Source: Streptacidiphilus albus JL83 (GTDB lineage: Bacteria; Actinomycetota; Actinomycetes; Streptomycetales; Streptomycetaceae). Taken from it: DNA of 64,000 nt. The position numbers and the translations under genes were made by a program. Below the pieces are notes generated by a model. It ran no database searches, was not told where the DNA came from, and saw only the letters and a list, made by a program, of their open reading frames with translations. The stretch's first letter is position 1. Every line of letters starts with the position of its first letter. The stretch lies in contig NZ_JQML01000001.1 in NCBI RefSeq assembly GCF_000744705.1, positions 2,480,001-2,544,000 of the forward strand, in the 5' to 3' direction. Shown here piece after piece: positions 52,031 through 61,062 of the stretch.

Positions 52031-55000
52031 CTACGGCTGCAGCCGCCTGCGTCGCCGACCCCACGCGGCCGCCGCGATGATGCCCGCGCCGAGCAGGACA
52101 GCGGAGGCGCTGGCCTCCTCCAGCAGGAGCACGTTCCCGGCGCCGGTCGGCGGCAGTGGCGGCGTCAGCCGGTCCACCGCAGTCACCTGGCCCCCGGCCT
52201 GGTAGTTGGTCATGGTCAGGGTGAGTGGTCCGAAGACGTCCGGTGTGGGCTTGAGGTAGCCGCTGGGAGCGGTGACTTCCTGCCAGTAGTAGGTGCCGAT
52301 CGGGATCTGCGGGCTGGTGCACTTCCCGGACGGGCCGGTGGTGCACGGCGGGCCGATCTTGGTGTCCGCCCCGGGGCCGGTGGTCTGCAGGCCGTTGGTG
52401 CCGTTGGTGTCCTGCCACAGCTGGAACACCGCACCGGCCAGGTGCTTTCCGTGCTGGTCGGTCTTCAGCACCGTGACCGCGCCCAGGGCCTGCTGGTCCA
52501 CCGCAGTCACCTGGCCACCGGCCTGGTAGTTGGTCATGGTCAGGGTGAGTGGTCCGAAGACGTCCGGTGTGGGCTTGAGGTAGCCGCTGGGGGCGGCGAC
52601 TTCCTGCCAGTAGTAGGTGCCGATCGGGATCTGCGGGCTGGTGCACTTCCCGGACGGGCCGGTGGTGCAGGGCGGGCCGATCTTCGTGCCGGCGTTCGGG
52701 CCGGTGGTCTGCAGGCCGTTGGTGCCCTTGGTGTCCTGCCACAGCTGGAACACCGCACCGGCCAGGTGCTTTCCGTGCTGGTCGGTCTTCAGCACCGTGA
52801 CCACCCCCAGGGCCTGTTGGTTGGTGACGGTGACGTCGATACCCGCGGTGATGTTGGCCGAGGTGAGGACCAGGGGACCGAAGACGGTCGTGGAGGGCAG
52901 CAGATACCCCTCCGGGGCGGCGGTCTCCTGCCAGTAGTAGGTCCCGAGGGGGACCTGGGGGCTGTGGCAGTCGCCGCGGACGTCGGTGACGCAGGGCGGG
53001 CCGATGGGGGTGTCCGCGTCGGGACCGGTGGTCTGCAGCCCTTCGCTGCCGTTGGTCTTCTGCCACAGCTGGAACGTGGCCCCGGGCAGCCGATTGCCGT
53101 TCTGGTTGACCTTCACCAGCTTCAGCACGCCCTCCTGGCGCTGGTTCACCACCGTCGTCGAGACGCCTGCGGCGTAGTTGGCCATCGTCAGCTCAAGCGG
53201 ACCGACCGCCGACAAGAGCCGGCTGTAGCCGTAGGGGGCGGCGGTTTCCTGCCAGTAGTAGGTGCCGATCGGCACCGGCGCGCTGGCACACACCCCGTTC
53301 ACGTCGGTGGTGCAGGGCGGGCCGATCTTCGTGTCCGCGTTCGGACCGGTGGTCTGCAGTCCGGCCGTGCCGTTGGTCTTCTTCCACAGCTGGAACACCG
53401 CACCCGGCAGCGGATTGTTGTCCTGGTCGATCTTGAGGACCCTGACCACGCCCAGGGCCTGCTGGTTCGACGCGGTGACCGAAACACCGGAGGTGTAGTT
53501 GGCCATCGTGAGCACGAGCGGACCGAAGACCGCCGGTGAGGGCATGAGGTAGCCGTTGGGGGCGGCGGTCTCCTGCCAGTAGTAGGTGCCGATCGGTACC
53601 GGTGCGCTGGCGCAGGTTCCGGTGGCGTCGGTGGTGCAGGGCTGTCCGACGGGCGTGTCGGCGTCGGCACCGGTGGCCTGCAGGCCGGTGCTGCCGTTGG
53701 TCTCCCTCCACAGCTGGAACACCGCACCCGGCAACGGATTGTTGTCCTGGTCGATCTTCAGGACCCTGACCACGCCCAAAGCCTGCTGGTTCGACGCGGT
53801 GACCGAGACGCCGGCGGTGTAGTTGGCCATGGTCAGCACCAGCGGACCGAAGACCGTCTGCGCGGGCATCACGTAGCCGTCGGGAGCAGCAGTTTCCTGC
53901 CAGTAGTAGGTGCCGATCGGCACCGGCGCGCTGGCGCACACCCCGTTCGCGTCGGTGGTGCAGGGCTGTCCGACAGGCGTGTCGGCGTCGGCACCGGTGG
54001 CCTGCAGGCCGGTGCTGCCGTTGGTCTCCCTCCACAGCTGGAACACCGCACCCGGCAACGGATTGTTGTCCTGATCGGTCTTCAGGACCTTCACCACGCC
54101 CAGGGCCTGCTGGTTCGACGCGGTGACCGAGACGCCGGCGGTGTAGTTGGCCATGGTCAGCACCAGCGGGCCGAAGACCGTCTGCGCGGGCATCACGTAG
54201 CCGTCGGGAGCAGCGGTCTCCTGCCAGTAGTAGGTGCCGATCGGCACCGGCACGCTGGCGCAGACCCCGTTCGCATCGGTGGTGCAGGGCTGTCCGACGG
54301 GCGTGTCGGCGTCGGCACCGGTGGCCTGCAGGCCGGTGCTGCCGTTGGTCTCCCTCCACAGCTGGAACACCGCACCCGGCAACGGTTTGTTGTCCTGATC
54401 GGTCTTCAGGACCTTCACCACGCCCAGGGCCTGCTGATTCGACGCGGACACGGTCTGCACGGTGGCGTAGTTCGTGATCGTCAGGACCAGCGGGCCGAAG
54501 ACCGTCTGCGTGGGCATCACGTAGCCGTTGGGGGCCGCGGTTTCCTGCCAGTAGTAGGTGCCCAGGGGCACCTGGGCACTGGTGCATGCGCCGTTGGCGT
54601 CGGTGGTGCAGGGTTGTCCGACGGGTGTGTCGGCGTTGGGGCCGGTGGTCTGCAGGCCGGCGCTGCTGCTGGTCTTCTGCCAGAGCTGGAAGGTCGCACC
54701 TGGCAGCGGGTTGTTGTCCTGGTCGGTCTTGAGGACCTTGACCACTCCGGTGGGTTGGTAGAACCCGAAGTCATAGGTGTGGTTGTTCTGCCCGGGGCCG
54801 CCGGTGGTGATGCTGTCCTGCGGGTAGGTGCCGCCCGGTGGGACGACGCCCACGCTCTGGATGAAGCCGTTGGAGCCGGCGTTGGCCACCGTGGGTACCC
54901 ACTGGTAGAGCGGCCCGCCTGCGGCGTAGTCCGCGGGGTTGTCGAGCTTGATGGTGTACTGGGTGTTCGGCAGCAGGCCGTCGTTGATGCTGTCGAAGTA

Positions 55001-57067
55001 GTACTCGCCGCGGGCGGTGGTCTTCTTCGTCGCGATCAGCTTGCCGGTGCTGTCATAGAGGTTGACGGTGGCGCCGGGCACGGGCTTCTCGCCCTGCGGG
55101 TCCTGGATCCCGTTCTTGTTGACGTCGTACCAGACCCGGTTGCCGATCTGCAGCGGTGCCTGGTTGCACAGCACCTGCAGGCTCGCCATCGACCCGCCCT
55201 TGCCGAAGGTCGCGGTCAGCTGGTTGCCCAGCCCCAGGGCATTCGTGGCTGGAGCCAGGTCCCTGCCCCCGGTACGCAGGGTGAAGCCGATGCCGCCGGT
55301 GTAGACGTTCTCGATCGGGTCGAGCATGGTGCTCGCGATCGAGTACTCGACCTTCGACAGCGCCGTTCCGCCGTTCGCCCCGTAGTTGTGGTAAACGGTG
55401 CGTTGGGTGTTGAAGTAGTTGGTGCCCAGCGTCGTCATCCCGCAGCCGTTGTTCACGTCCATGACGTACATGCCGCTGCTGTTCTTGCACGCCAGGTTCA
55501 GGTCGCCACCGGTGCCCGAGCTCCACAGGGTGTTGTTTCCGACGGCCTGTGGGTCGTTGAGCCCGACCTGGTCGCCGAACCGGTCGCGGAACCCCAGGAG
55601 CATCTTGCCGTTGGTGTCGATCACGATCGAGGCCAGCTGGGGCTGCGGGTAGCCGTTCAGTCCGGCGATGCAGGTGAGCGTGGAGCCGTTGGAGTACACC
55701 TGCTGGGTGGTGCGGAAGGTGTCCGACCAGGGGTACCAGCCCGCGCCCGGGCAGATGAAGCCCTGGACCGCCGCCTTGCGCGGGTAGGTCAACGGCTGGT
55801 CCAGCACCGTGCCGGTGAACGCGCCGGCCACCGGGTCGAAGGTCTGCACGATCGCACGCATGTCCGACTGCTGGCCGGTGGACTGGCCGGAGCAGACGCC
55901 GCCGACGTAGACCACGCCGTCCTGCATCCCCAGCCCGTAGGGCCGCCAGTCGCTCGGGTCCGGGCAGGCCGGACTGGGCGCGGGGATCGGGTAGACGCCC
56001 TTGGGCCTGGTGGCCGTGGTCTGGGTGGCGTCATAGCGGTAGAGCTGCTTGTCGGCCAGGTTGACGACGTACAGGTCCTTGCCGTCGGGGCTCACATACA
56101 GGTCACCCAGCGACTCCTTGCCGACCGCGGGCATGAACGCCGCATCGGAGTAGGACGTGGAGACCGTGGTCCCGGGCGTGAAGGTGATCTGATGATCCGT
56201 GGAGCCGACATCGGGCACGGTGGCGAACAGGGTCGTCGGCCCGTTGGGCGTGGTCCCGCTGGTGGACTGGTTGACGGTGACCGGGGTCAGATAGATCGCA
56301 CCTGCACCACCCGGACCATAGGGCGCGTTGCGGTGCGCGGTGGCCGAGGAGAAGATCCACTGGTTCGGCTTGCTCCAGCCGATCCCGAACAGTGCGCCGG
56401 TGTCGGCGTTGGTCGCCAGGTTCGAGGTCTGCGCGTTGGTGCCGCGCGCGTGGTAGGGGAAGGTCAGCACAGTGGTCTTGGTGGACGCATCGGTGCCGGA
56501 GGGCATGCACGCGGTGGCCAGCGGAGCGTTCTGCTGGCAGTAGTCGTCCGGGTTCCACAGGCCCGTGGTGTAGGAGACGTTCGCGCCGCCGGAGAGGTTG
56601 ACGAACTCCTCGTTGCTGCTCAACTGGGTCGGCGCCCCGATCCCGCCCTGGACGGCGGCGAACGCGGGGAAGAACACCTTCGGGTTCGGATTGATCACCT
56701 GGACCCGGTACTGACCCCCGGTCAGCGGACTGCCGGCCGGGCTGAGCGTCACCGTGCCGTCAGCGGCGGTGCTGCCGGTGATGGTGCTTCCGGCGTTGTC
56801 GGTCAGGTTGACCTGCACACCCGAGAACCCCGGTTCGAGGACCGGGTTGTAGACACCGTCCGCGGTGACCGCCCGCACCACCCGCACGGTCACCGTCCCG
56901 TCCCCGGTACCAGCGCGGGCGACCGTCCCGGCGGCCACGACGCCTCCGGTCGCGGTCAGCAGCAGAGCCACGGCCGTGGCAACGGCGCGCCGGAGCGAGG
57001 ACGGCAGTCCCCACCGTCTGTGCCGGTCTTCAGGCAACTGCCCCCGTGGATGGGACTGTGATGTCAC
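52031..57067 (-). CDS. Giant LPxTG-anchored adhesin with SdrD-B and eight SpaA/Cna-B repeats
   Basis: 1678 residues: a signal peptide (RRAVATAVALLLTATGGVVAAG), a carboxypeptidase-regulatory-like domain (GFSGVQVNLTDNAGSTITG), a propeller-like region (GDLYVSPDGKDLYVVNLADKQLYRYD), an SdrD B domain (IGNRVWYDVNKNGIQDPQGE), eight about 108-residue Cna-B/SpaA repeats (residues about 774-1637), then LPPTGAG, a hydrophobic helix and GRRRRRLQP. Each repeat has Lys in VLKTDQ, Glu in YYWQETAAPxGY and Asn in the last strand (ASNQQ), the triad that forms isopeptide bonds, plus a Cys pair. The GTG start has AAAGG upstream. It should be sortase-linked to the wall as a protease-resistant stalk. Divergent from a CHAP hydrolase. 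Confidence 0.93.
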   Translation of the reverse strand: MTSQSHPRGQLPEDRHRRWGLPSSLRRAVATAVALLLTATGGVVAAGTVARAGTGDGTVTVRVVRAVTADGVYNPVLEPGFSGVQVNLTDNAGSTITGSTAADGTVTLSPAGSPLTGGQYRVQVINPNPKVFFPAFAAVQGGIGAPTQLSSNEEFVNLSGGANVSYTTGLWNPDDYCQQNAPLATACMPSGTDASTKTTVLTFPYHARGTNAQTSNLATNADTGALFGIGWSKPNQWIFSSATAHRNAPYGPGGAGAIYLTPVTVNQSTSGTTPNGPTTLFATVPDVGSTDHQITFTPGTTVSTSYSDAAFMPAVGKESLGDLYVSPDGKDLYVVNLADKQLYRYDATQTTATRPKGVYPIPAPSPACPDPSDWRPYGLGMQDGVVYVGGVCSGQSTGQQSDMRAIVQTFDPVAGAFTGTVLDQPLTYPRKAAVQGFICPGAGWYPWSDTFRTTQQVYSNGSTLTCIAGLNGYPQPQLASIVIDTNGKMLLGFRDRFGDQVGLNDPQAVGNNTLWSSGTGGDLNLACKNSSGMYVMDVNNGCGMTTLGTNYFNTQRTVYHNYGANGGTALSKVEYSIASTMLDPIENVYTGGIGFTLRTGGRDLAPATNALGLGNQLTATFGKGGSMASLQVLCNQAPLQIGNRVWYDVNKNGIQDPQGEKPVPGATVNLYDSTGKLIATKKTTARGEYYFDSINDGLLPNTQYTIKLDNPADYAAGGPLYQWVPTVANAGSNGFIQSVGVVPPGGTYPQDSITTGGPGQNNHTYDFGFYQPTGVVKVLKTDQDNNPLPGATFQLWQKTSSSAGLQTTGPNADTPVGQPCTTDANGACTSAQVPLGTYYWQETAAPNGYVMPTQTVFGPLVLTITNYATVQTVSASNQQALGVVKVLKTDQDNKPLPGAVFQLWRETNGSTGLQATGADADTPVGQPCTTDANGVCASVPVPIGTYYWQETAAPDGYVMPAQTVFGPLVLTMANYTAGVSVTASNQQALGVVKVLKTDQDNNPLPGAVFQLWRETNGSTGLQATGADADTPVGQPCTTDANGVCASAPVPIGTYYWQETAAPDGYVMPAQTVFGPLVLTMANYTAGVSVTASNQQALGVVRVLKIDQDNNPLPGAVFQLWRETNGSTGLQATGADADTPVGQPCTTDATGTCASAPVPIGTYYWQETAAPNGYLMPSPAVFGPLVLTMANYTSGVSVTASNQQALGVVRVLKIDQDNNPLPGAVFQLWKKTNGTAGLQTTGPNADTKIGPPCTTDVNGVCASAPVPIGTYYWQETAAPYGYSRLLSAVGPLELTMANYAAGVSTTVVNQRQEGVLKLVKVNQNGNRLPGATFQLWQKTNGSEGLQTTGPDADTPIGPPCVTDVRGDCHSPQVPLGTYYWQETAAPEGYLLPSTTVFGPLVLTSANITAGIDVTVTNQQALGVVTVLKTDQHGKHLAGAVFQLWQDTKGTNGLQTTGPNAGTKIGPPCTTGPSGKCTSPQIPIGTYYWQEVAAPSGYLKPTPDVFGPLTLTMTNYQAGGQVTAVDQQALGAVTVLKTDQHGKHLAGAVFQLWQDTNGTNGLQTTGPGADTKIGPPCTTGPSGKCTSPQIPIGTYYWQEVTAPSGYLKPTPDVFGPLTLTMTNYQAGGQVTAVDRLTPPLPPTGAGNVLLLEEASASAVLLGAGIIAAAAWGRRRRRLQP
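52155..54747 (-). repeat. Eight tandem 324-bp coding repeats
   Basis: The repeat units encode the Cna-B domains of the adhesin; landmarks such as CCCAGGGCCTGCTG recur at about 53451, 53775, 54099 and 54423, exactly 324 bp apart. The central copies are nearly identical in DNA as well as protein, pointing to recent duplication or gene conversion. Confidence 0.92.
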
Positions 57068-57324
57068 GTCATGCCTTTCTCGGACAGGTCAAGAAATCTA
57101 TGCATACATATTTCTTGTCGCGCACCCACGGCCGCATCGCCCGTCGCCGACTGATCGGCCGAGTTGTTTCATCCACCCGGCTCATACCAATATGGATATC
57201 ATTATGGAAATCTTTCATGATGGTTGATGAGCATGCCGCGGCGGCGTGGCACGCTCGGACAATTGAACTTGATTCGGTTGTATGTCTACTGACTTCGTTC
57301 CTGGAACATTCGAGGGAAATTGAC
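57068..57324. promoter_or_regulatory. AT-richer divergent regulatory region between adhesin and CHAP hydrolase
   Basis: This 257-bp stretch is markedly richer in A and T than the window (for example ATGGATATCATTATGGAAATC near 57191). It contains an 8-bp inverted repeat CAAGAAAT/ATTTCTTG (57090-57097 and 57110-57117) just upstream of the adhesin start, and a -35-like TTGAAC at 57263-57268 with TACTGA 18 bp further. These are plausible control elements for the two divergent surface genes. Confidence 0.45.
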
Positions 57325-58332
57325 ATGCGCTTGCGAAGTACTACGGCTGCAGGGCCGCGTCGTGTCCGCGCCACACTGGTGACCGGCATGGTCCTGGCGC
57401 AGGCCCTGGTGGCTGCGACGGTGGCGAGCGCAGACGCTGACGATCGGACGGCGTCCCTGATCGTGGCGGTGGCCGAGAGCCAGGCGACCCGTTCGTCGGC
57501 GGGCGCGAGTTCCCTGCCGCGGGTCCGGGCGACACCGCTCGGCGTCGGCCCGTGCGGGGTGAGCGGCGGATTCTTCGCTCAGGACAGTGGGCAGACGTCG
57601 AGCTGTACTGATTACGGAACGAAGGCACACGCCTGGTGCGCCGACTTCGCGGGCTGGGTGTGGCAGCAGGCCGGCGTGCCCGGCCTGGGGACGCTGGACG
57701 ATCTCGCGGTGAGCTTCAAGGGCTACGGTCTGGTCAACGACACCTGGTCGTCGACCCCGGCCGTGGGCGATGCGGTCTACTTCCACCCGCTCTCGGGGCA
57801 CGGCACCCAACACGACCACGTGGCGATCGTCACGGCGATCAATGAGGACGGCACGCTGCAGACGATCGGCGGCAATGAGCGGACTGCCACGGGAATTGTC
57901 CACGAGGATGTCGAATTGCCGTCCGCCGTCGGAGCGGTCGCGTGGCTCGACGACGAGGTGCCCGTACGGGTGGCCGGCTATGCCGCCCCGGTGCAGCCGG
58001 CGCCCGAGCCCCCGGCACGCCCCCGGTTGGATGTGCCTGCGGGGCAGGTCGGGGGCGCAGTGACGTTGCGGGTGCACGAATCCGATCCGTCGGTGCACTC
58101 GATCACGTTCAGCGTGGACGGCCGGGAAGTCGGCACCCGGGGCGAGGCCGGCGACAGCTACACCTTCGTCTGGGACGCGACGCCGTTCACGGATGGAGCA
58201 CATACGATCGCCGCGACCGCGACCGGCCCCACCGGAATGCAGGCCGTCACCGTCTCAAAGGTCGACGTCGAGAACACCGCGGTCATGCTTGACCATCTGC
58301 TGCCGGTCTTCGCATTCGTGTCCGCCCCCTAG
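57325..58332 (+). CDS. Secreted CHAP-domain hydrolase with C-terminal Ig-like domain
   Basis: 335 residues: a signal peptide (VRATLVTGMVLAQALVAATVASA), a CHAP amidase/endopeptidase domain with nucleophile Cys in AHAWCADFAGWVWQQAG and His in GTQHDHVAIVTAIN, and a C-terminal Ig-like domain (SITFSVDGREVGTRGEAGDSYTFVWDATPFTDGAHTIAATATG). CHAP enzymes cut peptidoglycan peptides. GAGGGA precedes ATG 57325. The divergent promoter shared with the adhesin suggests coordinated expression, perhaps for wall remodelling during adhesin display. Its last bases overlap the convergent peroxidase gene. Confidence 0.9.
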   Translation: MRLRSTTAAGPRRVRATLVTGMVLAQALVAATVASADADDRTASLIVAVAESQATRSSAGASSLPRVRATPLGVGPCGVSGGFFAQDSGQTSSCTDYGTKAHAWCADFAGWVWQQAGVPGLGTLDDLAVSFKGYGLVNDTWSSTPAVGDAVYFHPLSGHGTQHDHVAIVTAINEDGTLQTIGGNERTATGIVHEDVELPSAVGAVAWLDDEVPVRVAGYAAPVQPAPEPPARPRLDVPAGQVGGAVTLRVHESDPSVHSITFSVDGREVGTRGEAGDSYTFVWDATPFTDGAHTIAATATGPTGMQAVTVSKVDVENTAVMLDHLLPVFAFVSAP

Positions 58333-59591
58333 AAGAGGGTGGCTCCCAGCGGTCGGCCGGGCAGCGCCCCGGGCAGGATGTAGCAGACTGCCGAGGCCCG
58401 GTGCTCGACGTAGGGGCTCAGCGCGTCCGTCGCGTCCAGCCGCGTCTGCACACGGGTGAACAGCGCCGGGTCGCGCATGTAGGCGCAGAACAGCAGCCCT
58501 TGGTCGTCGATGCCGTCGTCGTAGCTGTATCCGCGGCGCAGCATCCGCGCGCCCGCGTCGAAGCGGGGGTTGGTGAGCCGGACATGTGCCGCAGCGGGGA
58601 TGACGTAGCTGCCGTCCGGGTGCTTGGTCCACAGGTCGACCGTGTCGTGCTCCGCACGGCTGCCGAGCGGTGCGCCGTCGGCCCGGCGCCGACCGATCGC
58701 GGCCTCCTGCACGGGCAGCGCGAGGGCCGCGAACGCGCCGGTGTCGAGGTGGATCCGCCGGTAGACCATGATCGTGCCGTGTTCATGCGGTCCGGGCGGC
58801 AGCCAGATCCACTTGTCCTGGTCGGCGGGGTCCGGGTTGGCCGTGCCGTCCTTGAAGCCGAGCAGGTTGCGGGCGGTTGTCCCGTCCGGTTCGCGCGGCA
58901 GGAAACCGGCCTGCTGCCAACGAGTGGTCAGCAGCCCCCGGGCGCGGTCCTGGAGGAGGTCGGCGGCCGCGGTCAGCGGCCAGCGGTCCTCCGCGCACAA
59001 CTGGACCAGGACATCGGCTCCGCTGCGCTCCGGATCGAGCCGGTCTCCGGGGTGGGCGGGCAGTTCGCCCAGCGCCTCGGGTACGTCCAGGCGCAGGCGG
59101 GTGGCGAGGGCGGGGCCGATGCCCACGGCGGCAGTGAGCCGTGACCGGGTCGCGTCGCGTGCCAGCAGTTGCGGTGCGGTGCCGGAGACGGCCCGGTCGA
59201 GCAGGCCGGTCCAGTCTGCCAGCAGCGCGGCCAGGCGAGTGCGGGCCTCGGCGACGGGCAGCGCCGGGTCGGTCCGGTCGGCGCCGAACAGCAGGGTGTA
59301 GAGCTGTTGCGGGGCGCAGACCGCCGACTGCCTCGGGCCGTAGAACGGCAGTGTCGCCGGGGTGTGCGGCGCCACCGAGGCCGCGCGCGGCACCGCGGCA
59401 GCCTCGGCCAGGACGCCGGCGGCCGTCGTGGCCACAGCGGCACCGGTCAGCAGCGCTCTGCGGGACATCGGCAGAGCGAGCGGTACCGTCGCCGACGACG
59501 ACGTGATCGACGCGCGCGCTGCCGCGCCGTCCGGTGGGCGGGGGCTGTCGGAGGGTGGCTGTCGGGGGCCGCCTGCGTGCATGGCGGTCAT
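58329..59591 (-). CDS. Tat-exported DyP-type heme peroxidase (EfeB-like)
   Basis: About 420 residues. A twin-arginine signal (SRRALLTGAAVATTAAGVLAEAAA) follows an about 40-residue N-terminal extension that may not be translated; ATG 59468 right at MSRRALL is an alternative start. The catalytic motif GFKDGTANP and the proximal heme His in AAHVRLTNPR identify a DyP peroxidase. It would act outside the membrane on dyes, phenolics or heme/iron. No efeU/efeO neighbours are seen, so it is not in a classical Efe operon. If translation begins at 59591, only 22 bp separate it from the divergent lipoprotein gene, which favours a downstream start. Confidence 0.9.
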   Translation of the reverse strand: MTAMHAGGPRQPPSDSPRPPDGAAARASITSSSATVPLALPMSRRALLTGAAVATTAAGVLAEAAAVPRAASVAPHTPATLPFYGPRQSAVCAPQQLYTLLFGADRTDPALPVAEARTRLAALLADWTGLLDRAVSGTAPQLLARDATRSRLTAAVGIGPALATRLRLDVPEALGELPAHPGDRLDPERSGADVLVQLCAEDRWPLTAAADLLQDRARGLLTTRWQQAGFLPREPDGTTARNLLGFKDGTANPDPADQDKWIWLPPGPHEHGTIMVYRRIHLDTGAFAALALPVQEAAIGRRRADGAPLGSRAEHDTVDLWTKHPDGSYVIPAAAHVRLTNPRFDAGARMLRRGYSYDDGIDDQGLLFCAYMRDPALFTRVQTRLDATDALSPYVEHRASAVCYILPGALPGRPLGATLF

Positions 59592-59613
59592 TGAAGCCGA
59601 TAGACAGGGCCCC

Positions 59614-61014
59614 ATGCGAATCGTTCCCAAGCTGTCCGCCGGGGCACCCGCGCGCCTCGCCAATCCACGCCGCCTCCGGCCCGCCGCAGCCCTGTTCCTG
59701 CTGCTCAGCTGTGTTCTGGTGCTGGTGGCCGGGTGCGCGGGGCCGAGCCCTTCACAGGACCGGGCACACCGGTCCGGCCGCTCGGTCCTGCAGGTGCCGG
59801 GGGACTTCGGCACCATCCAGGCCGCGGTGGATGTCGCTCGACCGGGTGACCTGGTGCTGATCCATCCGGGCGTTTACCACGAGAGCGTCACGGTGACGAC
59901 GCCGGACGTCGTGCTGCGCGGCACGGACCGCAACACGGTGGTGCTCGACGGGCGGTTCCTGATGGCCAACGGCATCACCGCGACCGGCGCCGGAACAGTG
60001 GTGGAGAACCTGACGGTACGTGACTACCAGTTCAACGGACTGCTGTTCACCGGGGTCACCGACCAGCAGCTGCAGCAGGCCGGGGCCGGCGGCTCCGAGT
60101 ACGACCCGCTGGACACCGCGAAGTTCCCGGAGGTGGTGGGCTTTCGCGCCTCCTATGTCACCGCCTACGACAACGGCCTGTACGGGATCTACGCCTTCGA
60201 CGCACGCAACGGCCTGATCGAGGACACCTACTCCTCCGGGCAGGCGGACTCCGGGATCTACGTCGGCCAGTGCCGCCCCTGCGCCACCGAGCTGCGCGGC
60301 AATACCCTGCAGCACAACGCGGTCGGGGTGGAGCTCACCAACGCCTCCGAGGGGGTCTTCGTGCTCGGCAACCGGATCGTCGCCAACCGGGTCGGGCTCA
60401 CCGCCCAGTCCGATGACCTGGAGGCACTCGCGCCCCAGCACGGGGCGGTGGTCAGCGGCAACGTCATCTCCGGGAACAACGAGCCGCAAAGCCCGGAACA
60501 GGCCGACGGGGGCTTCGGCATCGGCATCGGCATCGGCGGCGGCACCGGCGACCTGATCACCCGCAACCTGATCACCGCGAACTCGGCGGCCGGCGTGGAT
60601 GTGTCCGATGTGCAGGGCTACCGGGCGCTGGGCAACACCGTCTCCGGGAACCGGGCCAGCGGCAACGGGGTGGACCTGGTCCTGAACACCCCTGAAGGAA
60701 CCGGCAACTGCTTCACCGACAACTCCCCGGCCGGCCAGAGCCCGGCGCGCCTGGAGCAGCTGGCCCCGTGCGGGCCCGGTGCCGGACCTGGTACCGGACC
60801 CGGTGGTGCGCTGCCGCCGGGCCGGGCCGCGGCGGTCACCGCGCCGCCGGGCGTCTCCTTCGAGCTGCTGCCCGCGCCGCCCGACCAGCCCCAGCTGCCC
60901 GGAGCCGCGAACGCACCGATCCGCGCCGCCGTGGGCCTGCCCGGTCCGGTGGATCCCCGGGCCTATCCGCTGCCCCTGGACGTGGCCGCGGTGCCGCAGC
61001 CGATCGGACGCTGA
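59614..61014 (+). CDS. Right-handed beta-helix lipoprotein (NosD/pectate-lyase fold)
   Basis: 466 residues. The signal peptide ends in a lipobox (LVLVAGC), so it is lipid-anchored. FGTIQAAVDVARPGDLVLIHPGVYHESVTV opens a parallel beta-helix of carbohydrate-binding/NosD type, with repeated rungs such as LRGNTLQHNAVGVELTNASEGVFVLGNRIVANRVGL. A Pro/Gly-rich tail follows. Probably binds or cleaves polysaccharide at the surface; catalytic residues are not evident. The frame is also open upstream of ATG 59614. Confidence 0.87.
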   Translation: MRIVPKLSAGAPARLANPRRLRPAAALFLLLSCVLVLVAGCAGPSPSQDRAHRSGRSVLQVPGDFGTIQAAVDVARPGDLVLIHPGVYHESVTVTTPDVVLRGTDRNTVVLDGRFLMANGITATGAGTVVENLTVRDYQFNGLLFTGVTDQQLQQAGAGGSEYDPLDTAKFPEVVGFRASYVTAYDNGLYGIYAFDARNGLIEDTYSSGQADSGIYVGQCRPCATELRGNTLQHNAVGVELTNASEGVFVLGNRIVANRVGLTAQSDDLEALAPQHGAVVSGNVISGNNEPQSPEQADGGFGIGIGIGGGTGDLITRNLITANSAAGVDVSDVQGYRALGNTVSGNRASGNGVDLVLNTPEGTGNCFTDNSPAGQSPARLEQLAPCGPGAGPGTGPGGALPPGRAAAVTAPPGVSFELLPAPPDQPQLPGAANAPIRAAVGLPGPVDPRAYPLPLDVAAVPQPIGR

Positions 61015-61034
61015 CGGAGCGGGCACCGACCGAT

Positions 61035-61061
61035 CCGCCACTGACGGACAGTCAGTGGCGG
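61035..61061. terminator. 11-bp hairpin between convergent genes
   Basis: Arms 61035-61045 and 61051-61061 are exact reverse complements with a 5-nt loop, between the beta-helix lipoprotein stop (61014) and the convergent CU044_5270-type stop (61063). Confidence 0.8.
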
Positions 61062-61062
61062 C

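Noticed and set aside
52155-54747. Regular repeats considered as a CRISPR array
   Set aside because: The 324-bp period is far too long, there are no unique spacers, and the repeats encode protein domains in frame.
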